From the NCBI RefSeq assembly GCF_000027225.1, contig NC_013892.1, positions 1,364,001-1,428,000 on the forward strand: a stretch of 64,000 nt of DNA, in the 5' to 3' direction. Source of the DNA: Xenorhabdus bovienii SS-2004 (GTDB lineage Bacteria; Pseudomonadota; Gammaproteobacteria; Enterobacterales; Enterobacteriaceae). Position 1 is the stretch's first letter, and every line of letters starts with the position of its first letter. Below the pieces are notes generated by a model that saw only the letters and a program-made list of their open reading frames with translations, was not told where the DNA came from and made no database searches. A program made the position numbers and the translations under genes. Below, piece by piece: positions 62,561 through 64,000 of the stretch.

Positions 62561-64000
62561 ATGATGAAACGTATTCTCATATTGTTTCTGCTGTTGGGTG
62601 GTATAGCTATTTCTCCTGTCAAGGCCAATGCGCTGTTTGAGCAGCCGGGACAAAATCGCTATCTTCCTGTAGCCCAAGCATTCGTGTTTGATTTTCAACA
62701 GAAAGGCAACGAACTTACACTAAACTGGGATATCAAACCCGGTTATTACCTTTATCAAAAGCAGTTCATTATCACTCCGATAAAAGCAACGTTGGGTCAT
62801 CTCAATTTCTCCGAATCGGTAGATCACGAAGATGAGTTTTTTGGCAAGACTAAGGTTCATTTTGGTTCAGCACAGATTAACGCCCCTATCCTTTCTGCCT
62901 CCAATGACTCCAATTTGCAAGTCACGTACCAAGGTTGTGCAGAAGCCGGATTCTGCTATGCTCCAGAGACAATAACTGTGCCATTGTCAGCCATTATTGC
63001 CTCGGCTCCTTCAGCCAATGAAGCCGCAAAACAACCTGACATAACGACATCTCAGAAGGCATCATTGCCGCAGGAAGAATCCCCTCCCAACGTACCTGAC
63101 GTGCCATTTTCACCATTATGGGCATTGCTGATTGGGATTGGCATTGCCTTTACACCTTGCGTTCTGCCAATGTATCCGTTGATTTCCGGTATTATTCTAG
63201 GACAGCGGCGACCCGATAGCTTAAAACGCATTTTCTGGTTGGCAATGAGTTACGTACAGGGAATGGCGCTCACTTATACCGTGTTGGGATTGATCGTTGC
63301 CGCCGCCGGATTGCAGTTTCAGGCTGCATTGCAGAACCCTTACATTCTGGTGGGGCTATCAATTCTGTTTATTTTGCTGGCCTTGTCCATGTTTGGGATG
63401 TACTCATTACAGCTCCCTTCTTCTGTACAGACTCGTTTAGTTGACTGGAGCAACCAACAAAAAAGCGGCTCTTACATTGGCGTATTCGTCATGGGAATCC
63501 TGGCGGGGCTGATCGCCTCCCCCTGTACTACCGCTCCCCTCAGTGCCATTTTACTTTATATCGCCCAAAGCGGTAATACCCTGCTTGGCGGGCTGACCCT
63601 TTACCTCTATGCTCTTGGCATGGGCCTGCCACTTATTGCCGTCACGCTATTCGGTCACAAACTCCTGCCCCGCAGAGGCCCGTGGATGCAGTACGTTAAA
63701 GAAGCCTTCGGATTCATTATTCTGGCGCTCCCTGTATTCCTATTGGAGCGTGTACTTGGTGATACGTGGGGCATAAGACTATGGAGTTTGCTGGCAATCG
63801 CTTTCCTTGGCTGGGCTTTCGCATTGACCTTAAACAGCAAAAAAGGCTGGCTACGCACCCTGCAACTCATCTTACTGGTGCTGACACTCATCGCCTCCCG
63901 CCCCATACAGGATTGGGTATGGGGAAATTCAGCTACGACACAACAGCAACCATCGTTGAAGTTTCAGCAAGTCAGTAACTGGCAGGAACTAAGCCAGATC
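62561..64000 (+). CDS. dsbD: Thiol:disulfide interchange protein DsbD (5' part; runs off window)
   Basis: An open frame from ATG 62561 to the window end, 480 codons and incomplete. A signal peptide ([21 protein letters not shown]) is followed by the periplasmic alpha domain with the redox pair in [13 protein letters not shown]. The eight-segment membrane domain starts with [14 protein letters not shown] and contains ASPCTTAPL, the two buried redox cysteines. The C-terminal thioredoxin-like domain begins (VSNWQELSQ) but its CxxC lies beyond 64000. DsbD moves electrons from cytoplasmic thioredoxin to periplasmic DsbC/DsbE. The order dcuA then dsbD is enterobacterial. Confidence 0.93.
   Translation, partial: MMKRILILFLLLGGIAISPVKANALFEQPGQNRYLPVAQAFVFDFQQKGNELTLNWDIKPGYYLYQKQFIITPIKATLGHLNFSESVDHEDEFFGKTKVHFGSAQINAPILSASNDSNLQVTYQGCAEAGFCYAPETITVPLSAIIASAPSANEAAKQPDITTSQKASLPQEESPPNVPDVPFSPLWALLIGIGIAFTPCVLPMYPLISGIILGQRRPDSLKRIFWLAMSYVQGMALTYTVLGLIVAAAGLQFQAALQNPYILVGLSILFILLALSMFGMYSLQLPSSVQTRLVDWSNQQKSGSYIGVFVMGILAGLIASPCTTAPLSAILLYIAQSGNTLLGGLTLYLYALGMGLPLIAVTLFGHKLLPRRGPWMQYVKEAFGFIILALPVFLLERVLGDTWGIRLWSLLAIAFLGWAFALTLNSKKGWLRTLQLILLVLTLIASRPIQDWVWGNSATTQQQPSLKFQQVSNWQELSQI

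Overview
The window looks like a chromosome segment of an enterobacterium of the Morganellaceae type, most plausibly Xenorhabdus or Photorhabdus. The evidence is moderate to low GC, a DcuA and a partial DsbD that read as E. coli-like orthologues, an orphan Hcp with effector-like genes, P2-type tail-fibre debris, a catecholate siderophore locus, and heavy loading with insertion sequences (IS110/IS1111, IS1, IS5, IS630, IS982, IS3). The genus is an inference from content, not a search result.

Bases 1-32,000 are an accessory or defence region. After an SDR oxidoreductase come two IS110-family elements. Next are two inverted IS1 copies bracketing a truncated effector-like gene. A type I restriction-modification operon on the minus strand follows (hsdR, an rmuC-like gene, hsdM, hsdS, then the first ~44 codons of an AAA ATPase gene cut off by IS1). 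Immediately upstream of hsdR lie a small XRE-type regulator and a sigma-54 activator with an RtcR-like CARF sensor. The gap between activator and hsdR holds a textbook -24/-12 sigma-54 promoter, so the restriction operon appears to be inducible by a ligand-sensing enhancer-binding protein. Then come IS982 remnants, an AAA ATPase/subtilase pair of the IetAS type, an IS1111-type element interrupted by an IS5-family element, a tyrosine recombinase, a zinc-ribbon protein, a third IS1, a tail-fibre fragment, a GNAT/ASCH pair whose acetyltransferase is frameshifted in a T7 tract, an IS630 element, and hcp next to a membrane protein and an effector-like gene paralogous to the truncated one at 4.6 kb.

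Bases 32,200-53,300 are a siderophore locus: entC, entE, entB and entA homologues on the minus strand, a TonB receptor, fes, mbtH, a 2864-residue NRPS (C-A-T-E-C-A-T-TE), fepC/G/D, entS and fepB, with Fur-box-like sites in the divergent promoters. The domain order predicts a product of the chrysobactin/vanchrobactin type (2,3-dihydroxybenzoyl-D-amino acid-L-Ser, possibly trimeric). entE has lost most of its adenylation domain and entA most of its length, so this locus alone should not make or activate dihydroxybenzoate, while import, release and assembly genes are intact.

Bases 53,500-64,000 look mostly like core chromosome: an IS3 remnant, speB (agmatinase), a YrdC-domain protein, a LysR regulator divergent from an aconitase-family leuC/leuD-like pair, a deleted IS982 element, dcuA and the 5' part of dsbD, which runs off the end of the window.
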